Source: CAZADA01 sp964526675 (GTDB taxonomy: Bacteria > Pseudomonadota > Alphaproteobacteria > Caulobacterales > Maricaulaceae). Taken from it: a DNA stretch of 19,949 bases. Positions within the stretch are counted from its first letter, which is position 1; each line of letters begins with the position of its first letter. The stretch covers positions 1-19,949 of the forward strand of contig CAZGLY010000047.1 of NCBI GenBank assembly GCA_964526675.1, given 5' to 3'. The notes under the pieces were generated by a model. That model saw only the letters and a list, made by a program, of their open reading frames with translations. It searched no databases and was not told the DNA's origin. Positions 7,710-15,756 of the stretch are shown in pieces. The translations under genes and the position numbers were made by a program.

Positions 7710-8978
7710 ATGACCGATCTTCTTCCTTACCTGGCGATCGCCGGCTTGATGGCGCTCTCCGGTTTCTTTTCGGGCTCCGAAACGGCGCTCACGACCGTTT
7801 CGCGCGCCCGCATGCGCGCTTTGGAGAATGAGGGCGACGCGCGCGCCGCCCGCGTCCGACACTTGCGCGAGCGTCCCGAGAGCCTGATCGGCGCGATTCT
7901 GCTCGGCAACAATCTGGTGAACATTTTCGCCACCGCGATCGCCACCGTGGCGTTTACGAAAGCGTTTGGCGAAGCGGGCGCGGGGCTGGCGACGCTCGTG
8001 ATGACGGTGGTGGTCCTCGTGTTCGCTGAGGTGTTGCCGAAGACCTTCGCCATTTCCAACGCCGACCGGATGGCCATGGCGGTGGGCCAGCCCATCGCGC
8101 TGCTCGTGTGGATCGCCACGCCGGTGGTCGCGGCCGTTCAGGCCATCGTGAACGCCGTGCTCGGCCTCTTAGGCGTGACCGCGTCCCAAAACCCCTTGTC
8201 GCCTCATCAGGAATTGCGCGGCGCCATCGACCTGCATCACGAAGAAGGCGCAGTGCCCAAACACGACCGCGACATGTTGGGAGGCCTCTTGGACCTGCGG
8301 GAGCTGACCGTGGCGGACGTCATGGTCCATCGCAAATCCATGGAGGTCCTCGACTCCGGCGCGTCGCCGCGCGAGGTCATCGACCAAGCGCTGGAGAGCC
8401 GCTACACGCGCCTGCCCGTGTGGCGCGATGACCCCGACAACATCATCGGCGTGTTGCATGCGAAGGATCTCTCGCGCGCGCTCCACGCCTCAACGCCGGG
8501 CGCGGACCCGGTGGACATCGCCGCGACCGCGCGAGAACCCTGGTTTGTGCCGGAAACCACGGGCTTGCTGGAGCAGCTGGAGGCGTTCCGCACCAAACGC
8601 GAGCACTTCGCCCTGGTCGTCGACGAGTACGGCGCGTTGATGGGGCTCGTGACGTTGGAGGACATTCTCGAGGAGATTGTCGGCCAGATCGAGGATGAGC
8701 ATGACCAGCCCGTGGAAGGCGTAGAACGCCTCGACGACGGCGCCGTGCTGGTGAAGGGCGTCGTGACCATTCGCGACTTAAACCGCGCCATGGATTGGAA
8801 CTTGCCCGATGAGGAGGCGGTGACGGTCGCCGGTCTCGTCATCCATGAAGCCCAGACCATCCCGGAGGCGGGCCAGATTTTCAGCTTCTACGGACGCCGC
8901 TTCGAGATCGTGGCGCGCCACCGCAACCAACTCACCCGATTGCGGGTCACCCCATTGCCGGAGGAGGCCGCCTCATGA
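7710..8978 (+). CDS. CorC/HlyC-family transporter (CNNM + CBS pair)
   Basis: Inner-membrane protein of the CNNM/CorC group, whose members have been linked to Mg2+/Co2+ efflux or resistance. The 422 aa show the CNNM (DUF21) membrane domain at about 1-160, with the signatures SGFFSGSETAL (17-27), GNNLVNI (66-72) and FAEVLPKT (105-112). Two CBS domains follow (about 200-260 and 270-325, including VDEYGALMGLVTLEDILEEIVG), then a C-terminal CorC_HlyC transporter-associated domain (about 338-415). Older annotation would call it 'hemolysin'. The ATG has only a poor ribosome-binding site. It follows aroB by 140 bases and overlaps the next gene by ATGA, so it is coupled to the flavoprotein. Confidence 0.93.
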   Translation: MTDLLPYLAIAGLMALSGFFSGSETALTTVSRARMRALENEGDARAARVRHLRERPESLIGAILLGNNLVNIFATAIATVAFTKAFGEAGAGLATLVMTVVVLVFAEVLPKTFAISNADRMAMAVGQPIALLVWIATPVVAAVQAIVNAVLGLLGVTASQNPLSPHQELRGAIDLHHEEGAVPKHDRDMLGGLLDLRELTVADVMVHRKSMEVLDSGASPREVIDQALESRYTRLPVWRDDPDNIIGVLHAKDLSRALHASTPGADPVDIAATAREPWFVPETTGLLEQLEAFRTKREHFALVVDEYGALMGLVTLEDILEEIVGQIEDEHDQPVEGVERLDDGAVLVKGVVTIRDLNRAMDWNLPDEEAVTVAGLVIHEAQTIPEAGQIFSFYGRRFEIVARHRNQLTRLRVTPLPEEAAS

Positions 8979-10117
8979 GCGACACGCACGCGCCCGCCGC
9001 AGAGGTCGATCTGCTCATCGTCGGCGCCGGTTTCGCCGGGCTGGCGGCGGCGCGGGCGGCGGCCCAGCGCGGGCTGACGACAATGGTTGCGGAGGCCAAG
9101 CCGGCGCTCGGCGCGCGCCTCCACACCACCGGCATCTTTGTCAAAGAAGCCCATGACGTGCTGGATCTGCCGTCGAAGCTCACCCGGCGTGTGACCGGCG
9201 TGCGGCTCTACGGACCGTCGCGGCGCAGCGTCGATCTCTCGGCGCGCAACGGTTACTTCCTCACCACCGACACCGCCGGCGTGCTGCGCTGGATGGGCGA
9301 AGAGGCGGCGCGCGCCGGCGTCGACATCCGTGTCGGCGCGCGCTTCGAAGGCGGCGCTGCGGACGCCGACGGCGTGTCCGCGCGGGTTGGCGGCGAACCG
9401 GTCCGCGCGCGCTGGCTTTTGGGCGCCGACGGCGCGCGCTCCACGGTGGCCGAAGCGTTTGACCTGGGCCGCAACACCCGCATGCTCACGGGCCTTGAGC
9501 GCGAATACGCGCGTTGGGGCGATCTTGATCCCGACTATCTCCACTGCACGTTGGACAGCCGCGCGGCGCCCGGATACATCGCCTGGGCCTGCGTCAACCC
9601 GAGCGTTTGCCAGGTCGGCCTGGCGGTCTCCCACGGCAAAAAGCCCGAGCTGCAGCCCTTCGCCGAAGAAACCGAAGCGCGTTTTGGCCTTTCGCCAGAC
9701 GATGTGGTCGAGCGTCGGGCCGGTCCGATCCCGTGCGGCGGGGTGGTTAAGAACTGGGCGCGCGACCGCGTCACTCTGATCGGCGACGCGGCCGGTTGGG
9801 TGTCGCCCTTGACCGCCGGCGGCATTCGCTTGGCGTTGGAGCTTGGTCGGCGCGCTGGCCAGACGACGGCGGATCATCTGTTGGGTGAAGCGCCGCCGCC
9901 GCACATTGCGCTGGCGCCGGAGCTGCCGAACTTCCGGGTCAAAAGCGCGCTGCGCTGGATGGCGGACCAGGCGCCGGCGAATCTGCTGTTCGACCTCGCC
10001 CTGGACAGTCCAGTGTTTCGGGCGTTCGCGCGGCGGGTCTACTTCCACCATGGCGAAACGCGCGGCGCGCCGCCGCCTGAGCCTGCGCCGCGATCGGCCC
10101 GACCGCTCGACCATTAG
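8975..10117 (+). CDS. FAD-dependent oxidoreductase, geranylgeranyl-reductase-like
   Basis: Flavoprotein of the p-hydroxybenzoate-hydroxylase fold. Seen: N-terminal FAD-binding GAGFAG (17-22) with acidic E40 ending the second strand, a DG motif (LLGADGARS, 148-156), and the GD motif VTLIGDAAGWVSPLTAGGI (266-284) that binds the FAD ribityl/pyrophosphate. Length (380 aa), the AGWVSPLTAGGI stretch and the GYIAWA segment resemble geranylgeranyl reductases, which saturate isoprenoid chains, more than aromatic hydroxylases such as UbiH. Substrate is unknown. The start overlaps the CorC-type gene by ATGA. It ends 24 bases before the convergent kelch gene. A monooxygenase or dehydrogenase activity cannot be excluded. 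Confidence 0.82.
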   Translation: MSDTHAPAAEVDLLIVGAGFAGLAAARAAAQRGLTTMVAEAKPALGARLHTTGIFVKEAHDVLDLPSKLTRRVTGVRLYGPSRRSVDLSARNGYFLTTDTAGVLRWMGEEAARAGVDIRVGARFEGGAADADGVSARVGGEPVRARWLLGADGARSTVAEAFDLGRNTRMLTGLEREYARWGDLDPDYLHCTLDSRAAPGYIAWACVNPSVCQVGLAVSHGKKPELQPFAEETEARFGLSPDDVVERRAGPIPCGGVVKNWARDRVTLIGDAAGWVSPLTAGGIRLALELGRRAGQTTADHLLGEAPPPHIALAPELPNFRVKSALRWMADQAPANLLFDLALDSPVFRAFARRVYFHHGETRGAPPPEPAPRSARPLDH

Positions 10118-10121
10118 GCTG

Positions 10122-10140
10122 CGGGCGACGCGACCGCCCG
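10122..10140. terminator. Hairpin between convergent genes (possible bidirectional terminator)
   Basis: CGGGCG - 7-base loop - CGCCCG fills the 24-base space between the stops of the flavoprotein and kelch genes. Position is what one expects of a shared terminator, but there is no T-tract on either strand. Confidence 0.35.
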
Positions 10141-10141
10141 G

Positions 10142-11176
10142 TTACGCGCCGGTCAACGCCTCGACCACGGCGCTCGTGCCGTCCGCACCCACGCCGGTCG
10201 CGCCGCCGACGGCGTAGATCGTGTCGCCGATCGTCACCCCGCCCAAGCCATGACGCGGCGTGGTCATGGGCGGACCCGCCACCCAGGCGTCGCGCTCGAC
10301 ATCATAGAGCCACGTCTCGGCGTGGACGCCGCCGGGGTCGGGGGCGAAGAACTCCCCGCCAAAGGCCACGATCTGTCCGTCGATGACGCCCGCGGCCAAG
10401 CCGCCCTGGGCCTGCGGCATGGGGGTCAGGCTGTCCCACCGATCCTCGCGGGGGTCATACGCCTCAAGCTCGGCGTTCGAGCCCGCGCCCACGCGCCGCC
10501 CGCCGACGACATAAAGCCGTCCACCGATCGCGACGCCGGCGGCGGAGTTTCGCGCGCTCGGCGCTGGACGCGCGGCCTCCCAAACGCCAGCGCCGGGATC
10601 GAGCACCCGGTGATCGCGGACATCGCCGTGGTCGCGCCACTGGCCGTTCGCCTCCCCCGTGGGCGACCGCCCGCCAATGACATGAAGACGCCCCTCGTGC
10701 GCCAACACAACGGCTTCCCCGCGCGGTGCGGGCAAAGCCGGCGCCGGCGTCCACGGCGCGTCCGCAGCGTCCTTCATCCAACCGCCCGCCTGCATCACCC
10801 ACACGCGATCACGATCCCGCGCCTCAAACCCCGCAAGCGCGTAGAGGCGGTCGCCGACCGCCAGGAGCTGCGGGTGATGCCGTGGGCGCGGCAGGGCCGG
10901 GCCGACGCGCCACCGATCCGTCTGCGGGGTGTAGAGAAACGCCTGGTCCGTCGGTTCGATCTGGCCGTCCCGCTGCGTGAAGCCCCCCGCAACAAGGATC
11001 TCCCCGTTCCATAGGGTGGGATAGATCTCCTGCGCGGATTGCGGCAGAGCCGCCCGGGCGCGCCACGCGAAGGCGGCCGACGCCTCGGGCGCGACGGGCT
11101 GAGCCATGGCGGGCGACGCCGCGCCGAGGCTTGCGCCAACGAAGGCGAGCGCCGTCCGGCGGGAAATGGCGGTCAT
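10142..11176 (-). CDS. Tat-exported kelch-repeat beta-propeller protein
   Basis: The 344-aa product begins MTAISRRTALAFVGASLGAA and continues SPAMA-QP. This is a twin-arginine signal peptide (SRRTAL) with a predicted AxA cleavage near residue 25, so the protein should be exported folded to the periplasm. The mature part holds six kelch-like strands at about 50-residue spacing: LVAGGF (61-66), LYALAGF (111-117), LHVIGGR (164-170), LYVVGGR (221-227), IVAFGGE (269-275) and IYAVGGA (320-326). This fits a six-bladed propeller like galactose-oxidase/NanM-type folds. Enzymatic function, if any, is unknown. The start at 11176 is chosen because it puts the RR motif at residue 6-7; an upstream start at 11218 would add a charged leader. 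It lies 75 bases after the aminotransferase gene and may share its transcript. Confidence 0.87.
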   Translation of the reverse strand: MTAISRRTALAFVGASLGAASPAMAQPVAPEASAAFAWRARAALPQSAQEIYPTLWNGEILVAGGFTQRDGQIEPTDQAFLYTPQTDRWRVGPALPRPRHHPQLLAVGDRLYALAGFEARDRDRVWVMQAGGWMKDAADAPWTPAPALPAPRGEAVVLAHEGRLHVIGGRSPTGEANGQWRDHGDVRDHRVLDPGAGVWEAARPAPSARNSAAGVAIGGRLYVVGGRRVGAGSNAELEAYDPREDRWDSLTPMPQAQGGLAAGVIDGQIVAFGGEFFAPDPGGVHAETWLYDVERDAWVAGPPMTTPRHGLGGVTIGDTIYAVGGATGVGADGTSAVVEALTGA

Positions 11177-11251
11177 GGCGGCCCCGTCAGCGCGTGTGTG
11201 TCGGCGCCGCCAAGTCAACGCGCGGACGCCCGCCCGTCAAGCGCCCGCCCT

Positions 11252-12454
11252 TCACTCCGCGGCGGAAGCGGGCTGCAGCTCGCTCAAGAAACGCTTCACC
11301 TGGCGCGCCGCCTGACGGATGCGCTGTTCGTTCTCGACCAGCGCGATGCGCACGAAGCCTTCGCCATGCTCGCCAAAGCCGACGCCGGGGGCCACCGCGA
11401 CGCCCGCCTCCTCGATCAAGCGCTTGGCGAACGCCAGGGATCCCATCGCTTCGCACCCTGGCGGCAACGGGGCCCACGCGAACATTGACGCGCTGGGCGT
11501 TGGGATCGGCCAGCCGGCGCGCGCGAAGCTTTCAATCAGTGTGTCGCGGCGGGCTTTGTAGGTCGCGCGCAGCTCATCGACATAGTCTTGGGGGCCGTCG
11601 AGCGCCGCACAGGCCGCCACCTGCACCGGCGTAAACCCTCCGTAGTCGAGATAAGACTTCACCCGCGCCAGCGCCGCGATCAGTCGCGCGGAGCCGGCCG
11701 CGAAGCCCACGCGCCAGCCCGCCATCGAGTACGTCTTCGACAGCGTCGTCACTTCGACCGCTAAGTCCTTCGCGCCGGGCACCTGCAGGATCGAGGGCGG
11801 CGGCGCCGTCTCATCGAAGTAAATCTCGTTGTACGCCAAGTCCGACAGCACGATCAGGTCGTGCTCGCGCGCAAACCGCACAATGTCACGGTAGAAGTCC
11901 AAATCCGCGACATGCGCGGTCGGGTTCGCCGGGTAGTTGACCACCAACGCCGTCGGCGGCGGCACGCAATGGCGCACCGCGCGATGGAGGCCGCGCAGAT
12001 ACTCTTCGGGGCTGTGAGCCTTGACGCTGCGGATCGACGCGCCTGCGATGATGAAACCAAAGGCGTGCAAGGGGTATGACGGGTTGGGCGCCAAGATCAC
12101 GTCGCCCGGCGCCGTCACCGCTTGGGCGAGGTTCGCAAACCCCTCCTTCGACCCCAAGGTGGCGACCACCTCGGTCTCCGGGTCGAGGGCGACCCCAAAC
12201 CGCCGCTCGTAATAGCGCGCCAAAGACCGACGCAGCCCGGGGATGCCGCGTGAGGCCGAATACCCGTGCGTCCGCGGGTTTTGCACCGTCTCGACCAGCT
12301 TATCGACCACATGCTTGGGGCTCGGCATGTCGGGGTTGCCCATGCCGAAGTCGATGATGTCGGCGCCCGCCGCCCGTTGCTGCGCCTTCAGACGGTTGAC
12401 CTCTTCAAACACGTAAGGCGGCAAACGACGGATCTTATGGAATGTGTGGGTCAC
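11252..12454 (-). CDS. alaC: PLP-dependent aminotransferase, AlaC type
   Basis: Fold-type I aminotransferase of the alanine/glutamate-pyruvate group (often labelled LL-diaminopimelate aminotransferase in alphaproteobacteria). The 400 aa show FGMGNPDMPSP (36-46), GYSASRGIPGLR (64-75), NYPANPT (173-179) with N177, D205 and Y208 (SDLAYNE), Schiff-base lysine K240 in TLSKTYSMAGWRVGF, and R248. The true start is GTG 12454: it has AAGGA (plus-strand 12462-12466) seven bases upstream and gives MTHTFHKIRRLPPYVF, the usual N-terminus. The ATG at 12505 would add 17 atypical residues. In many relatives alaC precedes a homoserine dehydrogenase gene; here it is followed by the kelch gene. Substrate between alanine aminotransferase and related activities is inferred. 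Confidence 0.92.
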   Translation of the reverse strand: MTHTFHKIRRLPPYVFEEVNRLKAQQRAAGADIIDFGMGNPDMPSPKHVVDKLVETVQNPRTHGYSASRGIPGLRRSLARYYERRFGVALDPETEVVATLGSKEGFANLAQAVTAPGDVILAPNPSYPLHAFGFIIAGASIRSVKAHSPEEYLRGLHRAVRHCVPPPTALVVNYPANPTAHVADLDFYRDIVRFAREHDLIVLSDLAYNEIYFDETAPPPSILQVPGAKDLAVEVTTLSKTYSMAGWRVGFAAGSARLIAALARVKSYLDYGGFTPVQVAACAALDGPQDYVDELRATYKARRDTLIESFARAGWPIPTPSASMFAWAPLPPGCEAMGSLAFAKRLIEEAGVAVAPGVGFGEHGEGFVRIALVENEQRIRQAARQVKRFLSELQPASAAE

Positions 12455-12613
12455 CCGAGGGTCCTTCGCGCGGGACGCCGGAAACCGCCGGCGCGGCATA
12501 ACCATGTCACACGCGCCATTATGGACGGGTTTCGTTCGAGATTGCGACCGGCTTGGGCCCGTTTGGCGGCGCCGTTTTGCGGAGCCGGCGACGCGGCCCC
12601 CGCCGAAGGCTCG

Positions 12614-13021
12614 TCAGTCTTCCGGCGGCGGAGGCACATCCGGCAAGGGGGTCACCTCCGGCGCTGCGGCCGCGGCCGCCAGTGCGCGCCGCCGCACTTC
12701 CGCGATGTAGGCGGCGGCGTCTTCCGGCAAAAACTCGTCCAGCTCCGGACGAATATCATCCAAAGCGCGGCCAACAGCCCGCAGCTCCGCGGTGGCCGCG
12801 TCAAACTGGGCCGCAGAGCGAACATCCGTCGGCGTGGCAGGGAAATCCGCCAGTCGCGGATAGCCCTGATACGCCGCGCCCGCTTTCATGGCGCCCTCTT
12901 TCACCCATTCCGGCTCACGGTCCATCCGCGCGCAGCCTGCGGTCAGCCCAATCGCGACCGCCAGCACGCTCCCGAAGAGGCCTGCGGCCCGTCGCCGCGA
13001 CGATGAGCGCGCCTGCGCCAT
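12614..13021 (-). CDS. Small lipoprotein of unknown function
   Basis: 135-aa protein with an Arg-rich N-terminus, a hydrophobic stretch (about 12-25) and a lipobox LTAGC with C30 as the lipidated cysteine; aspartate is not at +2, so outer-membrane sorting is possible. The mature part is mostly helical and charged (for example TDVRSAAQFDAATAELRAVG), and the tail ends in a Pro/Glu/Asp run. No named family recognised. The start at 13021 fits the signal peptide, with AGGAG about 10 bases upstream; the longer frame to 13078 would hide it. It is divergent from phaC with a 124-base shared region. Confidence 0.78.
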   Translation of the reverse strand: MAQARSSSRRRAAGLFGSVLAVAIGLTAGCARMDREPEWVKEGAMKAGAAYQGYPRLADFPATPTDVRSAAQFDAATAELRAVGRALDDIRPELDEFLPEDAAAYIAEVRRRALAAAAAAPEVTPLPDVPPPPED

Positions 13022-13046
13022 AGCCTCTGCTCTCCTGGACTGGGAC

Positions 13047-13076
13047 GCAGGACCCAGCGTCGCCGCCGCGTCCTGC
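13047..13076. promoter_or_regulatory. Inverted repeat in the lipoprotein/phaC divergent region
   Basis: A perfect 7-bp dyad, GCAGGAC (13047-13053) and GTCCTGC (13070-13076), with 16 bases between arms, so half-sites repeat every 23 bp, about two helical turns. It sits between the divergent lipoprotein and phaC genes and could be an operator for either, or a stem-loop in the lipoprotein leader. No known regulator motif is recognised. Confidence 0.3.
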
Positions 13077-13119
13077 ATGGGTTAAGCTCTTGGCAGCGAG
13101 TCTGACGCCTGATCGCTCG

Positions 13120-13140
13120 GGCGCCAAGAGGGAGGGCGCC
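13120..13140 (+). promoter_or_regulatory. phaC ribosome-binding site within a GGCGCC hairpin
   Basis: The strong Shine-Dalgarno GGGAGGG (13130-13136), nine bases before the phaC ATG, lies largely in the 9-base loop between two GGCGCC arms (13120-13125 and 13135-13140). The arms can pair and would partly engage the last two Gs of the motif. This may modulate initiation, or be chance. Confidence 0.4.
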
Positions 13141-13145
13141 ACGCA

Positions 13146-14996
13146 ATGGCGGAAAAAGACGACAAGAGTGGCGCGACAGCGTCCGATGCAGCCGAGATCG
13201 CCACGGAATCGATCACCCAAACCGTCGCGGCGATGGAGCGCATGACGCGCCTCTTCGCGGAGACGACCACCCACGCGATGAGCACCATGGCGGACCCGGC
13301 CGCCCAAACGCCCGACCGCGCCTCGGAGATGGGCGATCCCGATCCCTTCCATGTCGCGTCCGACGCCATGGAGGTGTGGACGCGGTTTGTGTCCGACCCC
13401 AGCCGCATCGCGGCCGCGCAAGTGCGGCTCTGGAACGGCTTTCTTGACGTCTGGACCGCCGCGGCGCGCCGCGTGACGCCCGACGCGGCGCCCGACGCCG
13501 CGTTCTCCCCGCCCAAGGGGGATAAGCGCTGGCGCGACGAGGAGTGGACTGACAACCCCGTCTTCGACGCCCTGAAGCAGACCTACCTGCTCATCTCCCA
13601 ATGGTTGGTGGAGATGGTCGACCAAGTGGACGAAGTGGACGAGGACGCGAAGCGCAAAGTGCGCTTCTTCACCCGCCAACTGGCGGACGCGTTCTCGCCG
13701 ACCAACTTCCCGCTCACCAATCCCGCCGTTCTGCGCGAAGCCGCGAAAACCGGCGGCGAAAGCGTGCTGCGCGGCATGCGCAATTTCGCCGAGGACCTGG
13801 AGCGCGGGCACGGCCGCATCGCGATCCGTCAAACCGATTTCGCCAAGTTCCAGGTCGGCGAAAACGTCGCGACCACCCCAGGGCAAGTCGTCTTCGAAAA
13901 CCGCATTGTCCAAGTGATCCAATACACGCCCAAAACGGAGACGGTGTACGAAACCCCGCTCCTGATTTTCCCGCCGTGGATCAACAAGTTCTACATCCTG
14001 GATCTTCGCGCCGAAAATTCGATGGTCACCTGGCTCCTAGAGCAAGGCTACCAGGTGTTTCTCGTGTCATGGGTCAACCCCACGGCGGAACTCGCCGCGG
14101 TCACCTTTGACGATTACATGAAGGAAGGGATCGTCGCGGCGGTGGACGCGACGCTGGAGCAAACAGGCCAGTCGTCGCTCAACACCGTGGGCTACTGTAT
14201 TGGCGGAACACTGCTCGCCTCCACCTTGGCTCTGATGTCCCAGCGTGACGACCGCCGGATCCAATCCGCGACCTTCTTCGCGGCCCAAACCGATTTCAGC
14301 GAGCCCGGCGACCTCGCCATGTTCACCGAGCCCGGGTGGCTGGCGGAAATCGAACGACGCATGGACGTCAACAAAGGCGTGCTCGACGGCCAAACCATGG
14401 CCGACACCTTCAACATGCTGCGGGCGAATGACCTGGTCTGGTCCTTCTTCGTTCAGAATTACCTCATGGGCCACGAGCCGCGCGCGTTCGATCTGCTCTA
14501 CTGGAACGCGGACGCGACACGCCTGCCCAAGGCGTTGCATCTGTTTTACTTGCAACGCTTTTACGTCGACAACGCGCTCAGCCGCGGCGACCTGACGATG
14601 GATGGTCAGCGCGTGGCGCTCCATCAGGTCCAGATCCCCTGCTATGTCCAAGCGAGCAAGGAGGATCACATCGCCCCCTTCCGCTCCGTCTATCGCGGGG
14701 CGCAGAAGTTTGGCGGCGACACGCGGTTTACGTTGGCGGGATCCGGCCACATCGCCGGCGTGATCAACCATCCGGCGGCCAAGAAGTATCAGCATTGGGT
14801 CAACGCCGCGTCGCCGCTGCCGCCCAACGCTGAGGCGTGGTTCGCTCAGGCTGAGGAACGCCCGGGATCGTGGTGGCCGGATTGGGACCAATGGCTCAGC
14901 GCGCGATCCGGCGACCGCGTCGCGCCCACAGCCGCGACGGATGGGCCGCTGTCGCCGATCGAGCCGGCGCCGGGGCGGTACGTCACCGCGCCCTGA
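13146..14996 (+). CDS. phaC: Class I polyhydroxyalkanoate synthase
   Basis: Polymerises (R)-3-hydroxyacyl-CoA into PHA storage granules. The 616 aa match class I synthases (about 580-620). The N-terminal domain is followed by an alpha/beta-hydrolase catalytic domain with the lipase-like box GYCIGG, catalytic C351, then D507 (SKEDH) and H535 (GSGHIAG). C-to-D and D-to-H spacings (156 and 28) are close to those of the Cupriavidus enzyme. The C-terminus GSWWPDW ... IEPAPGRYV is typical of class I. No phaA, phaB, phaR or phasin gene is adjacent, so monomer supply and regulation are encoded elsewhere. ATG 13146 has a strong GGGAGGG. Confidence 0.97.
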   Translation: MAEKDDKSGATASDAAEIATESITQTVAAMERMTRLFAETTTHAMSTMADPAAQTPDRASEMGDPDPFHVASDAMEVWTRFVSDPSRIAAAQVRLWNGFLDVWTAAARRVTPDAAPDAAFSPPKGDKRWRDEEWTDNPVFDALKQTYLLISQWLVEMVDQVDEVDEDAKRKVRFFTRQLADAFSPTNFPLTNPAVLREAAKTGGESVLRGMRNFAEDLERGHGRIAIRQTDFAKFQVGENVATTPGQVVFENRIVQVIQYTPKTETVYETPLLIFPPWINKFYILDLRAENSMVTWLLEQGYQVFLVSWVNPTAELAAVTFDDYMKEGIVAAVDATLEQTGQSSLNTVGYCIGGTLLASTLALMSQRDDRRIQSATFFAAQTDFSEPGDLAMFTEPGWLAEIERRMDVNKGVLDGQTMADTFNMLRANDLVWSFFVQNYLMGHEPRAFDLLYWNADATRLPKALHLFYLQRFYVDNALSRGDLTMDGQRVALHQVQIPCYVQASKEDHIAPFRSVYRGAQKFGGDTRFTLAGSGHIAGVINHPAAKKYQHWVNAASPLPPNAEAWFAQAEERPGSWWPDWDQWLSARSGDRVAPTAATDGPLSPIEPAPGRYVTAP

Positions 14997-15198
14997 GCCC
15001 GGCTAAGGCGATCCGCCGGCGCGAGCGCGACGCTTTTTCGGGCTGGGAGCTCAGACCGCGCGGGCGGCGGCCCTCGGGCGTCGTCCGTCTGGTCGAGCGT
15101 GCGCGGACCATCCGCGGCCGTCGCATCGCGTTCGCGCATGAGATCACGCACGCACGCGCCAACGGTGCAGAAGGCGCTGGAAGCGGAGTGGCGATCGG
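14997..15198. other. Non-coding space between convergent phaC and SnoaL-like genes
   Basis: 202 bases with no supportable gene. A TTTTT run (15034-15038) follows a GC-rich stretch after phaC, and AGCCCG / CGGGCT arms flank it, but no convincing terminator stem forms directly before the T-run. A short CACG repeat near 15150-15162 looks incidental. Confidence 0.5.
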
Positions 15199-15756
15199 TC
15201 AGTTGCGCGGCGCGCCGGGAACCGCGGGATTGCCTCTCTGGTGGGTCGCTTTGAAGGCAAAGCCAGTGATCAGCCAGACATCCGCGTCGCGAGCGAACGT
15301 GTAATCATAGACGCCCCAGACCTCCCACAACTCGCCCCCTTCGAGTTCCGGCAGCAGGTTCCACGCATAGCCGTGAGAGGTCATCGTCGCGCGATCACCA
15401 TCCACGGCGACCTGGTGGTTGCCGCGCAAATGGAAACTCGACTTGCCGTCAAACAAATTCGTGCGCCATCCATCAATAAGCGCATCACTCGGCATGGTCG
15501 TGGGGTCGCCAGCGCCCAGCGAAGAGAAATCGACCCGCACATCGTCGGCGAAGTACGATCGAGCGCGGTCCCAGTCTTTCGCGTCGACCGCCGCATCCAA
15601 GGCGTTCGCGATGTCAATCAACGTCGCGCGGGCCTCCAGCGCCGCAACCCGACCAAGAAGGGCCGGTTCTTGCCCGCCCGCAGCGCCTCCGGCGACGCAC
15701 GCGGACACGACGGCCGCGAACACGGCGCTGCGCCATGACGCGGATATCGGCCTCAC
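15199..15756 (-). CDS. SnoaL-like (NTF2-fold) protein, putative lipoprotein
   Basis: 185-aa protein. The N-terminus has a short hydrophobic segment ending VSAC (C20), which fits a lipobox, though a Sec type I signal is an alternative. The rest resembles a SnoaL-like NTF2 fold: IANALDAAVDAKDWDRARSYF (about 49-69) with ADDVRVDFSSLG, then FHLRGNHQVAVDGDRATMTSHGYAW and a closing WLITGFAF strand. These domains are often small-molecule isomerases, dehydratases or binding modules; the ligand here is unknown. It starts at GTG overlapping the nuoD stop (GTGA), so it should be translated with nuoD. It is the last gene of the nuo block and converges on phaC. Confidence 0.8.
   Translation of the reverse strand: MRPISASWRSAVFAAVVSACVAGGAAGGQEPALLGRVAALEARATLIDIANALDAAVDAKDWDRARSYFADDVRVDFSSLGAGDPTTMPSDALIDGWRTNLFDGKSSFHLRGNHQVAVDGDRATMTSHGYAWNLLPELEGGELWEVWGVYDYTFARDADVWLITGFAFKATHQRGNPAVPGAPRN

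Noticed and set aside
8888..10114. 408-aa open frame on the minus strand opposite the flavoprotein
   Set aside because: Arg/Ala/Gly-rich antisense shadow; the plus-strand gene has clear FAD motifs.
12455..12505. ATG 12505 as start of the aminotransferase
   Set aside because: Adds 17 unusual residues; GTG 12454 has AAGGA at ideal distance and yields the family N-terminus.
14997..15151. Small minus-strand gene in the phaC/SnoaL gap
   Set aside because: The frame runs on into the antisense of phaC, has no ribosome-binding site and no recognisable product.
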